Part shown: one piece after another, positions 7,910 through 16,100 of the stretch | Layout: every line of letters starts with the position of its first letter | How positions within the stretch are numbered: the first letter of the stretch is position 1 | Source of the DNA: Methanobacterium sp. | GTDB taxonomy: Archaea > Methanobacteriota > Methanobacteria > Methanobacteriales > Methanobacteriaceae | Direction of reading: 5' to 3' | Assembly: GCA_021372715.1 (NCBI GenBank) | Contig: JAJFTX010000018.1 | Location: 1 to 32,715, forward strand | Length of the DNA stretch: 32,715 nt | Position numbers and translations under genes: made by a program | Notes under the pieces: generated by a model | The model's database searches: none | Seen by the model: only the letters and a program-made list of their open reading frames with translations | Told to the model about the DNA's origin: nothing

Positions 7910-8237
7910 TCACATGCCTGAGACCCTCCAGCAGTGTATCTTTTTAACCAAGCAGCTAATGAATTCACCAATGCATACATCGTTTGTTAATCTTCGGAGT
8001 GATATTAAGTTCTATACTGCCAAGATTAACTTTAATTGGATTTAAAAAGCATAATAATATTATTGAAGATGTAGAGAATGTTTAAAAAAAGCATAAAAGG
8101 TGTATTGAGATAAAGGTAGCAAAACAGATCATCACATCTCAATGATATTGCATAAATCATGGAATACGCTGATTATCAAATAGAAATTTTAAACATAGAA
8201 TTTTATAAAAAAATAGAAAATCGAATTAAAATCTATT
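7910..8237. other. Intergenic region with inverted repeats between argD and lysA
   Basis: The gap between the argD stop and lysA start (7848-8237) has no convincing gene. It holds three dyads: GTTAATCTT at 7986-7994 with its exact complement at 8022-8030; the perfect palindrome AATAATATTATT at 8053-8064; and ATTGAGAT at 8104-8111 with its complement at 8136-8143. They could belong to the argD terminator, the lysA leader or a small RNA. A 34-codon minus-strand ORF (7876-7980) lacks a ribosome binding site. Confidence 0.45.
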
Positions 8238-9416
8238 TTAATCCGAATATTTACTCAACACATCATTCAGAGCACGGATTACCATATCAATATGCTCTTT
8301 TTCTATTATAAGGGGTGGTAAGAAACGTAAAACTTTTTCTGCTGTACAATTCACCAGAACACCACGATCACGCATATCATTTACCAAATCTACGCAGTTG
8401 AATCCCAATTCTATACCCAGCATCAGACCAATCCCCCGCACTTGTTTTATGATATCATATTCATCTTTTAAATTTTCCAGTTGAGATTTGAAGTAACCAC
8501 CATTTTCTTTGGTTTTAGAAAGAATATCTTCATCCAAAATCACATTTAAAGATGCTTTAGCGGCTGCGCAAGCCAAAGGGCCGCCTCCAAAAGTGGCAGC
8601 ATGATCACCTGGCTGGAAAGCACTGCCCACTTCTTTAGTGGCTAATATAGCTCCCATAGGAAATCCACCAGCTATGCCTTTAGCCAATGCGGCTATATCT
8701 GGAATAACATGGAAAGTCTGGGATGCGAACATTTCACCAGTACGTCCCATACCAGTTTGTACCTCGTCGAATATGAGTAGTATCCCTTTTTCCTGACAAA
8801 TATCCTTTAAATTCTTCAGATAGCCCTCAGGTGGTAATACTACTCCTCCCTCGCCCTGCACGGCTTCCACTAAAACAGCAGCTGTTTCATCTGAGATTGA
8901 TTTATTAATGGCATCCAAATCTCCATAAGGGACATGTTTAAAACCAGGAGCTAAAGGTCCGAAACCCTTTTGATACTTTTTCTGTCCAGTAGCAGCTAGG
9001 GCGGTCATAGTACGGCCGTGAAAAGAATTATCCATTACAATTATTTCTCCTTTACCCATATATTTCCGGGCGAGTTTAATGGAACCCTCCACCGCCTCAG
9101 CGCCGCTGTTGCAGAAGAAAGCCAGGTCATGTGGGGAAACATCCACCAATAATTTGGCAAGTTCCACCTGTTGCTGGGTATAATACAGGTTAGACGTATG
9201 TATAAGTTCTCTTGCTTGGTTGCAGATTGCTTCTGCCACTTTAGGATGGGCATGGCCCACGTTGTTCACTGCAATACCAGCTAAGCAGTCTATATAGCTA
9301 TTTCCTTCCACATCCCACACTACGGCTCCACTTCCTTTTTTAAGGGCTAATGGCTGCCGTCCGTAGGTTTGCATTACGTATTCCTTATCTAACGCCATTA
9401 TTTCTTCTGTATTCAT
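8238..9416 (-). CDS. argD: Acetylornithine aminotransferase
   Basis: This class III PLP aminotransferase makes N-acetylornithine from N-acetylglutamate semialdehyde in arginine synthesis. The PLP lysine is K246 in LAKGIAGGFPMGA; D217 in LLIFDEVQTGMGRTG contacts the pyridine nitrogen. NSGAEAVEGSIKLARKY at 103-119, SFHGRT at 131-136, EAVQGEGGV at 184-192 and FGGGPLACAAA are further ArgD-type motifs. Its 392 residues are normal. The start ATG follows AGGTGAT, and a perfect TATA box lies 41 bases upstream. Related ArgD-like enzymes act on succinyl-DAP or in the LysJ pathway; arginine synthesis is the default call because Methanobacteriales are known to make DAP by the DapL route. Confidence 0.92.
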   Translation of the reverse strand: MNTEEIMALDKEYVMQTYGRQPLALKKGSGAVVWDVEGNSYIDCLAGIAVNNVGHAHPKVAEAICNQARELIHTSNLYYTQQQVELAKLLVDVSPHDLAFFCNSGAEAVEGSIKLARKYMGKGEIIVMDNSFHGRTMTALAATGQKKYQKGFGPLAPGFKHVPYGDLDAINKSISDETAAVLVEAVQGEGGVVLPPEGYLKNLKDICQEKGILLIFDEVQTGMGRTGEMFASQTFHVIPDIAALAKGIAGGFPMGAILATKEVGSAFQPGDHAATFGGGPLACAAAKASLNVILDEDILSKTKENGGYFKSQLENLKDEYDIIKQVRGIGLMLGIELGFNCVDLVNDMRDRGVLVNCTAEKVLRFLPPLIIEKEHIDMVIRALNDVLSKYSD

Positions 9417-9456
9417 ATTATCACCTGAAAAAATTGAGAAAGTAAAATTTCAATTA

Positions 9457-9464
9457 TATTTAAA
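9457..9464 (-). promoter_or_regulatory. TATA box of argD
   Basis: The minus strand reads TTTAAATA, an exact match to the archaeal TATA consensus, ending 41 bases before the argD ATG. Transcription would begin near 9430 and leave a short leader containing the AGGTGAT ribosome binding site. Confidence 0.5.
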
Positions 9465-9571
9465 TAATAATAAATTTCAACTCTACCATCTGTAAATTAT
9501 TTTAATTTAAATAATCCTTTCAATTAATTAATAATAGAATTTATCTTAATATATCTAGTGGTGAAAAAAAC

Positions 9572-9997
9572 ATGAAAAAAGCCATAATTGAAACAGAAAA
9601 AGGAAATATAGAGCTGGTGTTATTCGATGAAGAAGCACCTAATACCGTAGCCAACTTCGAAAAATTGGCTAATTCAGGATTTTATAATGGTTTAACCTTC
9701 CATCGGGTGATCCCCAATTTCGTCATCCAGGGCGGATGTCCCCGGGGAGATGGTACCGGAGGACCAGGTTACACCATAAAATGCGAGATCAATCCCCATA
9801 AACACGGAAAAGGCGCCCTATCCATGGCTCATGCGGGTAAAGACACTGGTGGGAGTCAATTCTTCATAACCCACAGTCCTCAGCCCCATCTGGATGGTGT
9901 TCACACGGTTTTTGGTAAAGTGACCAAAGGTATGGATGTCGTAAATAAAATAGAAGCAAATGATGTAATGAAGAAAGTTACCGTTATCGATGAATAG
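9572..9997 (+). CDS. Peptidyl-prolyl cis-trans isomerase, cyclophilin type
   Basis: This cytoplasmic cyclophilin catalyses proline cis-trans isomerisation in protein folding. The 141-residue compact form has FHRVIPNFVIQGG at 43-55 with catalytic R45 and Q53, GGSQFFIT at 93-100 and LDGVHTVFGKV at 107-117. H111 replaces the tryptophan of cyclosporin-sensitive human cyclophilin A, as is usual in prokaryotic forms. No signal peptide is visible. A GGTGA site precedes the ATG by nine bases. It is divergent from argD (155 bases between the start codons) and is followed on the same strand by a small membrane protein 59 bases later. Confidence 0.96.
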   Translation: MKKAIIETEKGNIELVLFDEEAPNTVANFEKLANSGFYNGLTFHRVIPNFVIQGGCPRGDGTGGPGYTIKCEINPHKHGKGALSMAHAGKDTGGSQFFITHSPQPHLDGVHTVFGKVTKGMDVVNKIEANDVMKKVTVIDE

Positions 9998-10056
9998 ATA
10001 ATATTAATTTAATTTACTTTTTAAGTTGATCTGGAAATATTCAGTTGGTGAGCTTA

Positions 10057-10308
10057 TTGGAAAATAGACAGTTAGGAAAAAAAGAGAACCAAAAATTGTT
10101 ATTCATTAGTTATGTAGGGAGTATTCTTACATACGTCATAGGATTATATTTCATAACACTAGGGTATATCCTGGCGTTTATTGGAACTCTGCCCACTCTG
10201 ATTTTTGGAATTTATCTAATTAAAAAAGGTTTAAGACGTCATGGGTTAATACTGACTATTTTCTTTTTTGTGTGGATAGTCATCTACTATTACTATCTGC
10301 CCCACTGA
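10057..10308 (+). CDS. Small hydrophobic membrane protein
   Basis: I do not recognise this 83-residue protein. It has a Lys-rich start (MENRQLGKKENQK) and then three likely membrane segments, at about residues 15-36, 37-53 and 60-80, with a basic KKGLRRHG loop between the second and third, suggesting that the loop is cytoplasmic. The frame also opens with TTG at 10045, but TTG at 10057 is preferred because GGTGA at 10047-10051 lies five bases upstream. It may be co-transcribed with the cyclophilin gene. It is convergent with the next gene, with 26 bases between the stops. Confidence 0.65.
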   Translation: MENRQLGKKENQKLLFISYVGSILTYVIGLYFITLGYILAFIGTLPTLIFGIYLIKKGLRRHGLILTIFFFVWIVIYYYYLPH

Positions 10309-10334
10309 GTTTAATAATTTTATATTTTATTTTT

Positions 10335-10946
10335 TTAATCTAAATTCCGCATTGATAGGTCATTACATAATATATTTTCCACGGTTCCTAGTAGATATTC
10401 TACGGGAACTTGAAAACCTTCTTGGGTCTTTAGATAACGGCAACCGTTTTTTTGAAAGACCTGATAGACTTTGAATATTTTATATGGAACAGTTGAACTC
10501 TTCATGGTTTTATTATACCAGAAGGTTGCTAAAGGACAGGCCAGGGGCATGACCACTAAACTATCCTTTTTAACTTTTAAAGGATGTGTTTTTACCTCTA
10601 AAAAATCCCCAGAACAGGCGAAAGGAGGTTCATCTTCTTCTAATTTAATGATGATGTTCGTTTCTTTCTGATGGGTGGGGGATAGTTGTTTTTCTAAAAA
10701 CTTAGTGGAGATAGCTTCCAATTGTTCATTAGTAAAAGTATGTTGGTCTAGTTCTTCTCTTACACCAGCTTCCAGGGTTTCGGTAAGTCTGATCCAAGCC
10801 TCAACTTCTTGACAGAGAGCTACCTTCCTATTAGTCCGCATAGGGCATTTCCAGCAGTATTTTTCCCCCAATATCTTCATTATCCTATTATAATATTTCT
10901 TGGAGGTCTCCTGAAATTCATTTAGGGCATCGTTTAATTCTCCCAT
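10335..10946 (-). CDS. Conserved-looking Cys-containing protein of unknown function
   Basis: This 203-residue protein is soluble, with no membrane segment. The N-terminal third is helical and contains YCWKCPMRTN with C31 and C34, and C45 in VALCQEVEAW; further cysteines are at about 110, 137 and 169 (FACSGDF, PLACPLA, NGCRYL). The cysteines could bind a metal or an Fe-S cluster, but this is not proven by spacing. The C-terminal half, rich in beta-type segments, has no motif I know. It is divergent from the STAS gene of the partner-switching cluster (about 155 bases between starts), so it may share control with it. Two TTCGAT direct repeats lie in that divergent region. Confidence 0.7.
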   Translation of the reverse strand: MGELNDALNEFQETSKKYYNRIMKILGEKYCWKCPMRTNRKVALCQEVEAWIRLTETLEAGVREELDQHTFTNEQLEAISTKFLEKQLSPTHQKETNIIIKLEEDEPPFACSGDFLEVKTHPLKVKKDSLVVMPLACPLATFWYNKTMKSSTVPYKIFKVYQVFQKNGCRYLKTQEGFQVPVEYLLGTVENILCNDLSMRNLD

Positions 10947-11100
10947 AATAGATCACAGTATTTTATGATAGTTTATCCATAAATTCGATTTTTAAGTTCG
11001 ATGATATTATGTCACATAAATTACAATGACGAATATATTCTGATATACTTATTTATGATAACCATTATATTTTATTTAAGTGCATAATGGGGTTATTAAC

Positions 11101-11433
11101 ATGGACATGGAAGATAAAAAGGCAGGAAAAGTATGTGTAATTGTTCTTAATGGAAGATTAGATGCATATTCCTCAAATAAGTTGGACGATAAGATTAATT
11201 CACTTATTGATAATGGCTGCCAGGAAATGGTTATCAATTTTGAGGGTGTGGATTATATTAGCAGTTCTGGGCTGCGAGTAATCCTATCAGCTGTAAAACA
11301 ACTTCGTAAAAATCAAGGGGATGTTAAACTAGCTTGTTTAAAACCTTATGTGATGGAAGTATTCGATATTTCCGGTTTCACACAACTATTTGAAATTTAT
11401 CCAACCGAAGAAGAAGCCGTTAATAGTTTTTAA
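11101..11433 (+). CDS. STAS-domain anti-anti-sigma-type protein (SpoIIAA/RsbV-like)
   Basis: This is a single STAS domain of 110 residues. In bacteria such proteins bind a serine kinase of RsbW/SpoIIAB type and are inactivated by phosphorylation. The phospho-acceptor motif is present: VDYISSSGLRVIL, with S56 directly before Gly as in SpoIIAA S58. The preceding VIVLNGRLDAYSS is the usual first strand and turn. A GTG at 11080 is also in frame, but ATG at 11101 with GGGGT seven bases upstream gives the standard N-terminus. The TPP enzyme gene follows after 11 bases, and a matching phosphatase and kinase lie downstream. Archaea lack sigma factors, so the final target must be something else. Confidence 0.9.
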   Translation: MDMEDKKAGKVCVIVLNGRLDAYSSNKLDDKINSLIDNGCQEMVINFEGVDYISSSGLRVILSAVKQLRKNQGDVKLACLKPYVMEVFDISGFTQLFEIYPTEEEAVNSF

Positions 11434-11444
11434 ATGGTGGATAG

Positions 11445-13166
11445 ATGAAAATCAACACGGCCCAATTATTTTTAAAATATTTAGAAAAGGAAGGAGTAGA
11501 ATATCTTTTCGGAGTACCGGGAACAGCATTAGTACCTATATACGACGCTTTAAATAAGCAAAAAGCTATTAAACCCATTTTATCCAAACATGAAGAGGGT
11601 GCAGCATTCATGGCAGATGGGTATGCCCGTATAAGTGGAAATATTGGGGTTTGTTACGGTACATCTGGCCCGGGAAGTACAAATCTTGTTACGGGAGTAG
11701 CCAATGCGTATATGGATGAGGTTCCTTTATTGGTTTTAACTGGACAGGTATCCACTCGAGTTTATGGAAAAGGCACATTTCAGGATTCAACCAAAGAAGG
11801 GGTAGATTCAGTGGCCATGTTCGATCCCCTGACTAAATTCAGTGAAATGATAATTTCTAAATATAAAATGCCAGAAACTCTAAGAGAAGCAATAAGGATA
11901 GCAACCAGTGGTAAAAACGGCCCGGTGCATATCAGTTTTCCTAAAGATATCATGATGGAAGAGATAGAAGAAACATTATTACCTCATGGTTCTTATAAGG
12001 TTGAATCAAACTATTTCGACAGAAAACTGGTTATAGATGCCACGGAAAAACTGGTTAACGCAGAAAAACCCGCCATGTTATTGGGTTATGGTGTTATAAA
12101 AGCTAATGCTACCATGGAGGCATTGGAACTTGCTGAAATGTTGAACATCCCTGTAGCTACCAGTCCCAAGGCTAAAGGAGCATTTCCAGAAGATCATCCC
12201 TTATCTCTGGGAGTATTGGGATTCAGCGGTTCTCCTGCTGCAGAAAAATACCTGAGAAGTGATGTGGACGTGCTACTAGCTCTGGGAACCAGTTTCAATC
12301 AGGTGACTACTTCATCATGGGATCCTGAACTGGCACCCAGCAACTGTTTAATTCATGTGAATATCGATCCTGCAGAGATCGGTAAAAACTATCTGGCTGA
12401 TATCCCACTGGTAGGGGATTGTCAAGCTGTAATAAATGAGATATCCTTCAGAGTTTTAGGAGAATTACATAAACAAGACCCCTGGAAAAAAAGATCATTT
12501 GAAAATATTATTAAATTTAAAAAGGAAACAGGCATTTTCTTAGAGGAAGAGAAAATGCACTCAAAAACAGTTCCAGTTAAACCTCAGGCTTTAATGAGGG
12601 AGCTTCAGGAAGTTTTACCTGACGATGCTATTGTATTTGTAGATACGGGAAACCATATTGGATGGGCCATACATTATCTACAATTCAAACAACCAAATAT
12701 AATAATGCCATTTGGACTGCTTACCATGGGATATGCAACCGCTGCAGCCATCGGAGGGAAATTAGCAGCTCCAGATAGGCCAGTTATAGCCATTGTAGGG
12801 GATGGATGTTTCCAGATGAATGGTATGGAAGTGGCCACTGCGGTTAACCATGATGTGCCTGTGGTTTGGATCGTGCAAAATAATTCCATGCTGGGACTGG
12901 TGCATGAACTTCAAAAATTCAGTCTGGGAGATAAAACGGTGTCTACCACCTATAAACAAGTTAATATTGCCCAAATTGCTCAGGGCTTAGGAGCAGAAGG
13001 GTATCGTATAAAAAAACCAGGTGAACTATCAAAAATTTTACCTAAAGCCCTAGAATCTGGTCTGCCTACGGTTATAGAGGTTATAATTGATCCTGATGAG
13101 GTTCCACCTATAAAAGGGTTCGCAGAGGGAGATAAAAAATACCAAGAAAGATTGGATTATCTATAG
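11445..13166 (+). CDS. Thiamine diphosphate enzyme, acetolactate synthase large-subunit-like
   Basis: This 573-residue protein has the three domains of the acetolactate synthase/pyruvate oxidase family. The N-terminal Pyr domain has GVPGTALVPIYDAL and the catalytic glutamate E50 in KHEEGAAFMADGYAR. The central domain is at ~190-330. The PP domain has the ThDP/Mg signature from GDGCFQMNG (~452) to QNNSM (~478). It begins with GGTGG four bases before the ATG, directly after the STAS gene, and 44 bases before the phosphatase gene. No regulatory small subunit (ilvH/ilvN) is nearby, and the context is signalling rather than branched-chain amino acid synthesis. The substrate is not determined; it could be an anabolic or catabolic acetolactate synthase, a pyruvate oxidase-like or another ThDP decarboxylase. 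Confidence 0.85.
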   Translation: MKINTAQLFLKYLEKEGVEYLFGVPGTALVPIYDALNKQKAIKPILSKHEEGAAFMADGYARISGNIGVCYGTSGPGSTNLVTGVANAYMDEVPLLVLTGQVSTRVYGKGTFQDSTKEGVDSVAMFDPLTKFSEMIISKYKMPETLREAIRIATSGKNGPVHISFPKDIMMEEIEETLLPHGSYKVESNYFDRKLVIDATEKLVNAEKPAMLLGYGVIKANATMEALELAEMLNIPVATSPKAKGAFPEDHPLSLGVLGFSGSPAAEKYLRSDVDVLLALGTSFNQVTTSSWDPELAPSNCLIHVNIDPAEIGKNYLADIPLVGDCQAVINEISFRVLGELHKQDPWKKRSFENIIKFKKETGIFLEEEKMHSKTVPVKPQALMRELQEVLPDDAIVFVDTGNHIGWAIHYLQFKQPNIIMPFGLLTMGYATAAAIGGKLAAPDRPVIAIVGDGCFQMNGMEVATAVNHDVPVVWIVQNNSMLGLVHELQKFSLGDKTVSTTYKQVNIAQIAQGLGAEGYRIKKPGELSKILPKALESGLPTVIEVIIDPDEVPPIKGFAEGDKKYQERLDYL

Positions 13167-13210
13167 CTGAATTTGAACAATTCTTAATAGGTGGTTATAG
13201 GGTTTAAAAA

Positions 13211-14614
13211 ATGGTATCTATTACTATAGAACTTTTGATGGATTTATTAGAGAAGATCAGCGTAATTCTGGTCATCGCCTATCTTATCACACGTACCCGT
13301 TTCTTCCATGAAATACTGGATAAGAAATTCACCCGTAAAAATATGATTTTATTTATTCTGTCCTTTGGATTTATATCTATATTCGGAAGTTACTCTGGTA
13401 TAGTCGTCGATGGTGCGATGGGTAATGTCAGAGACCTGGGGCCAATGATCGCGGGTCTGGTGGGAGGCCCTATTGCTGGAGTTGCTGTAGGACTAATCGG
13501 CGGCCTCTATAGATATTTCTTTATAGGGGGAATTACAACTTTGCCCTGTTCATTAGCCACTATTTTCGCTGGTTTATTCGCTGGGATTATTTACCTTTTG
13601 AATAGAGGTAAATTCATTGGCATATGGGGGGCTGTGATATTCGCTGTGGCCATGGAGGCTTTTCACATGATTTTGGTACTTCTAATAGCCCAACCCTATT
13701 CGGCTGCTCTGGCCATTACCCAGGAAGTATACATCCCCATGATAATCTCCAATGCAATGGGGGCTTTGATTTTTGCTATTTTCATTAACAACCTTAATAA
13801 GGAAAGGGAAACCGCAAGAGAAAGGGATGAATATTTTGATGAGTTGACAAGGAAGAAATACGAATTGGAAATAGCTCATGAAATTCAGGATAGCTTCTTA
13901 CCCCATGAAATGCCTCATTTAAAAGGTTACGATATCTATGCTATTAATATTCCTGCAAAAGAGGTAGGGGGAGATTTTTATGACTTCATACCCTTATCAG
14001 AAGGAAAAATAGGAATAACTATAGCGGATGTGTCTGGTAAAAGTGTTCCAGCAGCTCTTTTTATGGCGGTTTCCAGGACGGTTCTTAGAGCAAAAGCTAC
14101 CAGTAATTGTCATCCTTCACAAGTAATAAAAGAGGCTAATGAGCTTATAACATCTGATTCAAAAAAGGGAATGTTCGTTACCCTGTTCTACGCCATACTG
14201 GATTTAAAAAATAAAACTATGAACTATGTAAATGCAGGACATAATCCTCCGGTGATGTTCATAAGGAAGATGGGAGATCTTGAATGCTTAAAAACTAAAG
14301 GTATTGCTTTAGGCGCAATTGATACCATGGAGCCCGAGGAGAAGGAAATAAAGCTGGAAAAAGGTGATGTGATAGTTTTCTACACAGACGGCGTAACTGA
14401 AGCAATAAATGATAAAGAAGAATTATTCGGTGAAAAAAGACTTTATAAGCTGGTAAAAGTTAACAGTGACCTATCTGCAAAGGAAATTGTTGATAGAATC
14501 AAAGATGAGGTCATCGATTTTTCCAAAGGCCTCTCCCAATTTGATGATATCACTCTGATGGTGTTAAAGGTGGATGATCAAAAGAAAAATAAAATGAATT
14601 CCTTCGAAATATAG
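13211..14614 (+). CDS. Membrane-bound SpoIIE-type serine phosphatase with LytS-like 5TM receptor domain
   Basis: Residues 1-195 are a membrane module with about six hydrophobic segments; GNVRDLGPMIAGLVGGPIAG (71-90) and GLIGGLYRYFFIGGITT (94-110) match the 5TM receptor domain of LytS-type sensors. A short linker (195-222) leads to a PP2C/SpoIIE catalytic domain with all metal-binding motifs: GGDFYDF (D255), IADVSGKS (D273), NAGHNPP (341-347), YTDGVTEA (D393) and DDITLMV (D445/446). Such enzymes dephosphorylate STAS proteins in response to a signal. The STAS partner and the kinase are encoded on either side, which supports that role. An AGGTGG lies 16 bases before the ATG, further than usual. 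The sensed ligand is unknown. Confidence 0.93.
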   Translation: MVSITIELLMDLLEKISVILVIAYLITRTRFFHEILDKKFTRKNMILFILSFGFISIFGSYSGIVVDGAMGNVRDLGPMIAGLVGGPIAGVAVGLIGGLYRYFFIGGITTLPCSLATIFAGLFAGIIYLLNRGKFIGIWGAVIFAVAMEAFHMILVLLIAQPYSAALAITQEVYIPMIISNAMGALIFAIFINNLNKERETARERDEYFDELTRKKYELEIAHEIQDSFLPHEMPHLKGYDIYAINIPAKEVGGDFYDFIPLSEGKIGITIADVSGKSVPAALFMAVSRTVLRAKATSNCHPSQVIKEANELITSDSKKGMFVTLFYAILDLKNKTMNYVNAGHNPPVMFIRKMGDLECLKTKGIALGAIDTMEPEEKEIKLEKGDVIVFYTDGVTEAINDKEELFGEKRLYKLVKVNSDLSAKEIVDRIKDEVIDFSKGLSQFDDITLMVLKVDDQKKNKMNSFEI

Positions 14615-14691
14615 ATAGATTGGTTGTAGTTTAAAATAATAGAAAAAAATATAAAATTCGAAATTAAAATCCTAAGAAAATAGCTTAATCG

Positions 14692-15111
14692 ATGATTAGA
14701 ATGGATGAACAGGTTCAGTTACAAGTAAGTGGGAAATTAGACAGCTTATCATTAATATCCCAATTCCTGGTTAATAATCTTCAAAAATTTGGTATGGGAG
14801 ATCATGATCTGTTCCAAACTCAAATAGCAGTAGATGAAGCGATAACTAATATAATAGAACATGGTGAACTGGCAGAACAGAATAAAATAATTATAAAATG
14901 TAAAAAAGAAGGAAATAAGATATTAATAATTATAGAAGATAAAGGAAAACCCTTTGATCCTACTAAATTAGCTGATCCTGATATTACAGCACCCATACAT
15001 GAAAGAAAAACCGGAGGTCTGGGTGTTTATTTCATAAAAAAATACATGAACCAGGTTGAATATGACTATAGGGATGGAAAAAATATACTCACCATGATAA
15101 AAAATTTATAA
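14692..15111 (+). CDS. RsbW/SpoIIAB-like serine kinase (anti-sigma-type GHKL ATPase)
   Basis: This 139-residue GHKL domain has the small-kinase motifs: N-box VDEAITNIIEHG with N53, G1 box EDKGKPFDP (D83, G85), and G2 GGLGVYFIKKYM at 108-119. In bacteria these proteins phosphorylate STAS antagonists and sequester a sigma factor. Here it completes a partner-switching trio with the STAS protein and the SpoIIE phosphatase. It is 77 bases after the phosphatase stop, in AT-rich sequence with a possible TATA element (near 14645-14655), and no good ribosome binding site precedes the ATG, so it may have its own, possibly leaderless, transcript. A second ATG is three codons later. It converges with ogg, with only 6 bases between the two stops. 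Confidence 0.92.
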   Translation: MIRMDEQVQLQVSGKLDSLSLISQFLVNNLQKFGMGDHDLFQTQIAVDEAITNIIEHGELAEQNKIIIKCKKEGNKILIIIEDKGKPFDPTKLADPDITAPIHERKTGGLGVYFIKKYMNQVEYDYRDGKNILTMIKNL

Positions 15112-15117
15112 AGATAT

Positions 15118-16092
15118 TTATTTTAAAGTTTTCATAAGCCCGGATTTCCTAGCATAATGGAATAAATAGAGCTGTACATAACCCGCGTATTTACCATATT
15201 CCTCCCTTCCAAACAGCCGGATTTTTGGCACGGAAACATCCTTTCCATCGAAATACAACTGACAAATGATTCTTTTTATCCATACATCCACCGGGAATGC
15301 CTCACCCCTACCGAAACCATAGAGAAGTATGCAGTCAGCAACTTTAGGACCTACACCCGGTATTTGCAGTAAAGTTTGAAAAGCTTCATCATAATCCATC
15401 TTAGCTATTTCATCTAAATCTATATCCTCAATAACCATCCTGGAGGCTTCCTTGATGTATTTACCCCGGTACCCTACACCACAGGCTTTAAGGTTGTTTA
15501 CACATTCTTCCAAGTCTTTCTCTCCTCCACACAATTCCAACTCCTCTACTTCATGCTCCGGCACTTCTAAGATTTTATATGGGCTGGGAAAGGAAAAGTA
15601 GTCACCAGAGGAGAATCGGTATTTATTCCCCCATTTTTTCTCCATCTGCCTAATAGATCTGCTCCAGCGGATAATGGAATTATTAGCTGAAGATATGGAA
15701 GATATTAAACATTCAAAGGGATTATGGGCTTTAAAGATTCTTAAACCGTGGCAGAATTCTATAGTGGGATTTAATTTAGGATCTGTTCCTAAGAAGGCAT
15801 ATAGGCTATTTAAATCATCATTTAATCCAAAAATATCGAATAAACTTTTTTTTATTTTATTTCGCCCAATTTCTTCGGATGATTCTATTTCAACATCCAA
15901 TGGACCATCCTCATCAAGAGATGAGTTGCGAATTTTAACCAGAAATGGTTGATCATCTACCATTATCAGTTCCTCGAAAAAACCATTATTTATTTTCCAG
16001 GCGGGTTGGGATGTCTGCCCACTGTTCATGGTCAGGTCAAGATTTATAGGTCCGGGGAAATCGGCACTGTTAATCTGGAATTGATCTATCAT
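15118..16092 (-). CDS. ogg: 8-oxoguanine DNA glycosylase/AP lyase, OGG1 type
   Basis: This base-excision repair enzyme removes 8-oxoguanine and cleaves the abasic site. The HhH-GPD hallmark is at 241-274: LLQIPGVGPKVADCILLYGF followed by PVDVWIKR. The Schiff-base lysine K250 and the aspartate D269 fall where human OGG1 has K249 and D268. ISSISSANNSIIRWSRSI (130-147) is the OGG1 helix with its Asn pair. Residues 1-120 match the OGG N-terminal domain, and at 324 residues it is the eukaryote-like OGG1 type rather than the short archaeal AGOG or Ogg2. The start lies 8 bases after the stop of the CDF transporter gene, so the two are almost certainly co-transcribed. Confidence 0.92.
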   Translation of the reverse strand: MIDQFQINSADFPGPINLDLTMNSGQTSQPAWKINNGFFEELIMVDDQPFLVKIRNSSLDEDGPLDVEIESSEEIGRNKIKKSLFDIFGLNDDLNSLYAFLGTDPKLNPTIEFCHGLRIFKAHNPFECLISSISSANNSIIRWSRSIRQMEKKWGNKYRFSSGDYFSFPSPYKILEVPEHEVEELELCGGEKDLEECVNNLKACGVGYRGKYIKEASRMVIEDIDLDEIAKMDYDEAFQTLLQIPGVGPKVADCILLYGFGRGEAFPVDVWIKRIICQLYFDGKDVSVPKIRLFGREEYGKYAGYVQLYLFHYARKSGLMKTLK

Positions 16093-16100
16093 TTTTTATC

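Noticed and set aside
7876..7980. 34-codon minus-strand ORF upstream of lysA (begins MYALVNSLAAWLKRY)
   Set aside because: It has no ribosome binding site, contains the likely lysA TATA box, and has no family resemblance I can defend.
10335..10946. Assignment of the Cys-containing protein to DUF2115/UPF0305
   Set aside because: The C-terminal CP-rich signature I associate with that family is absent.
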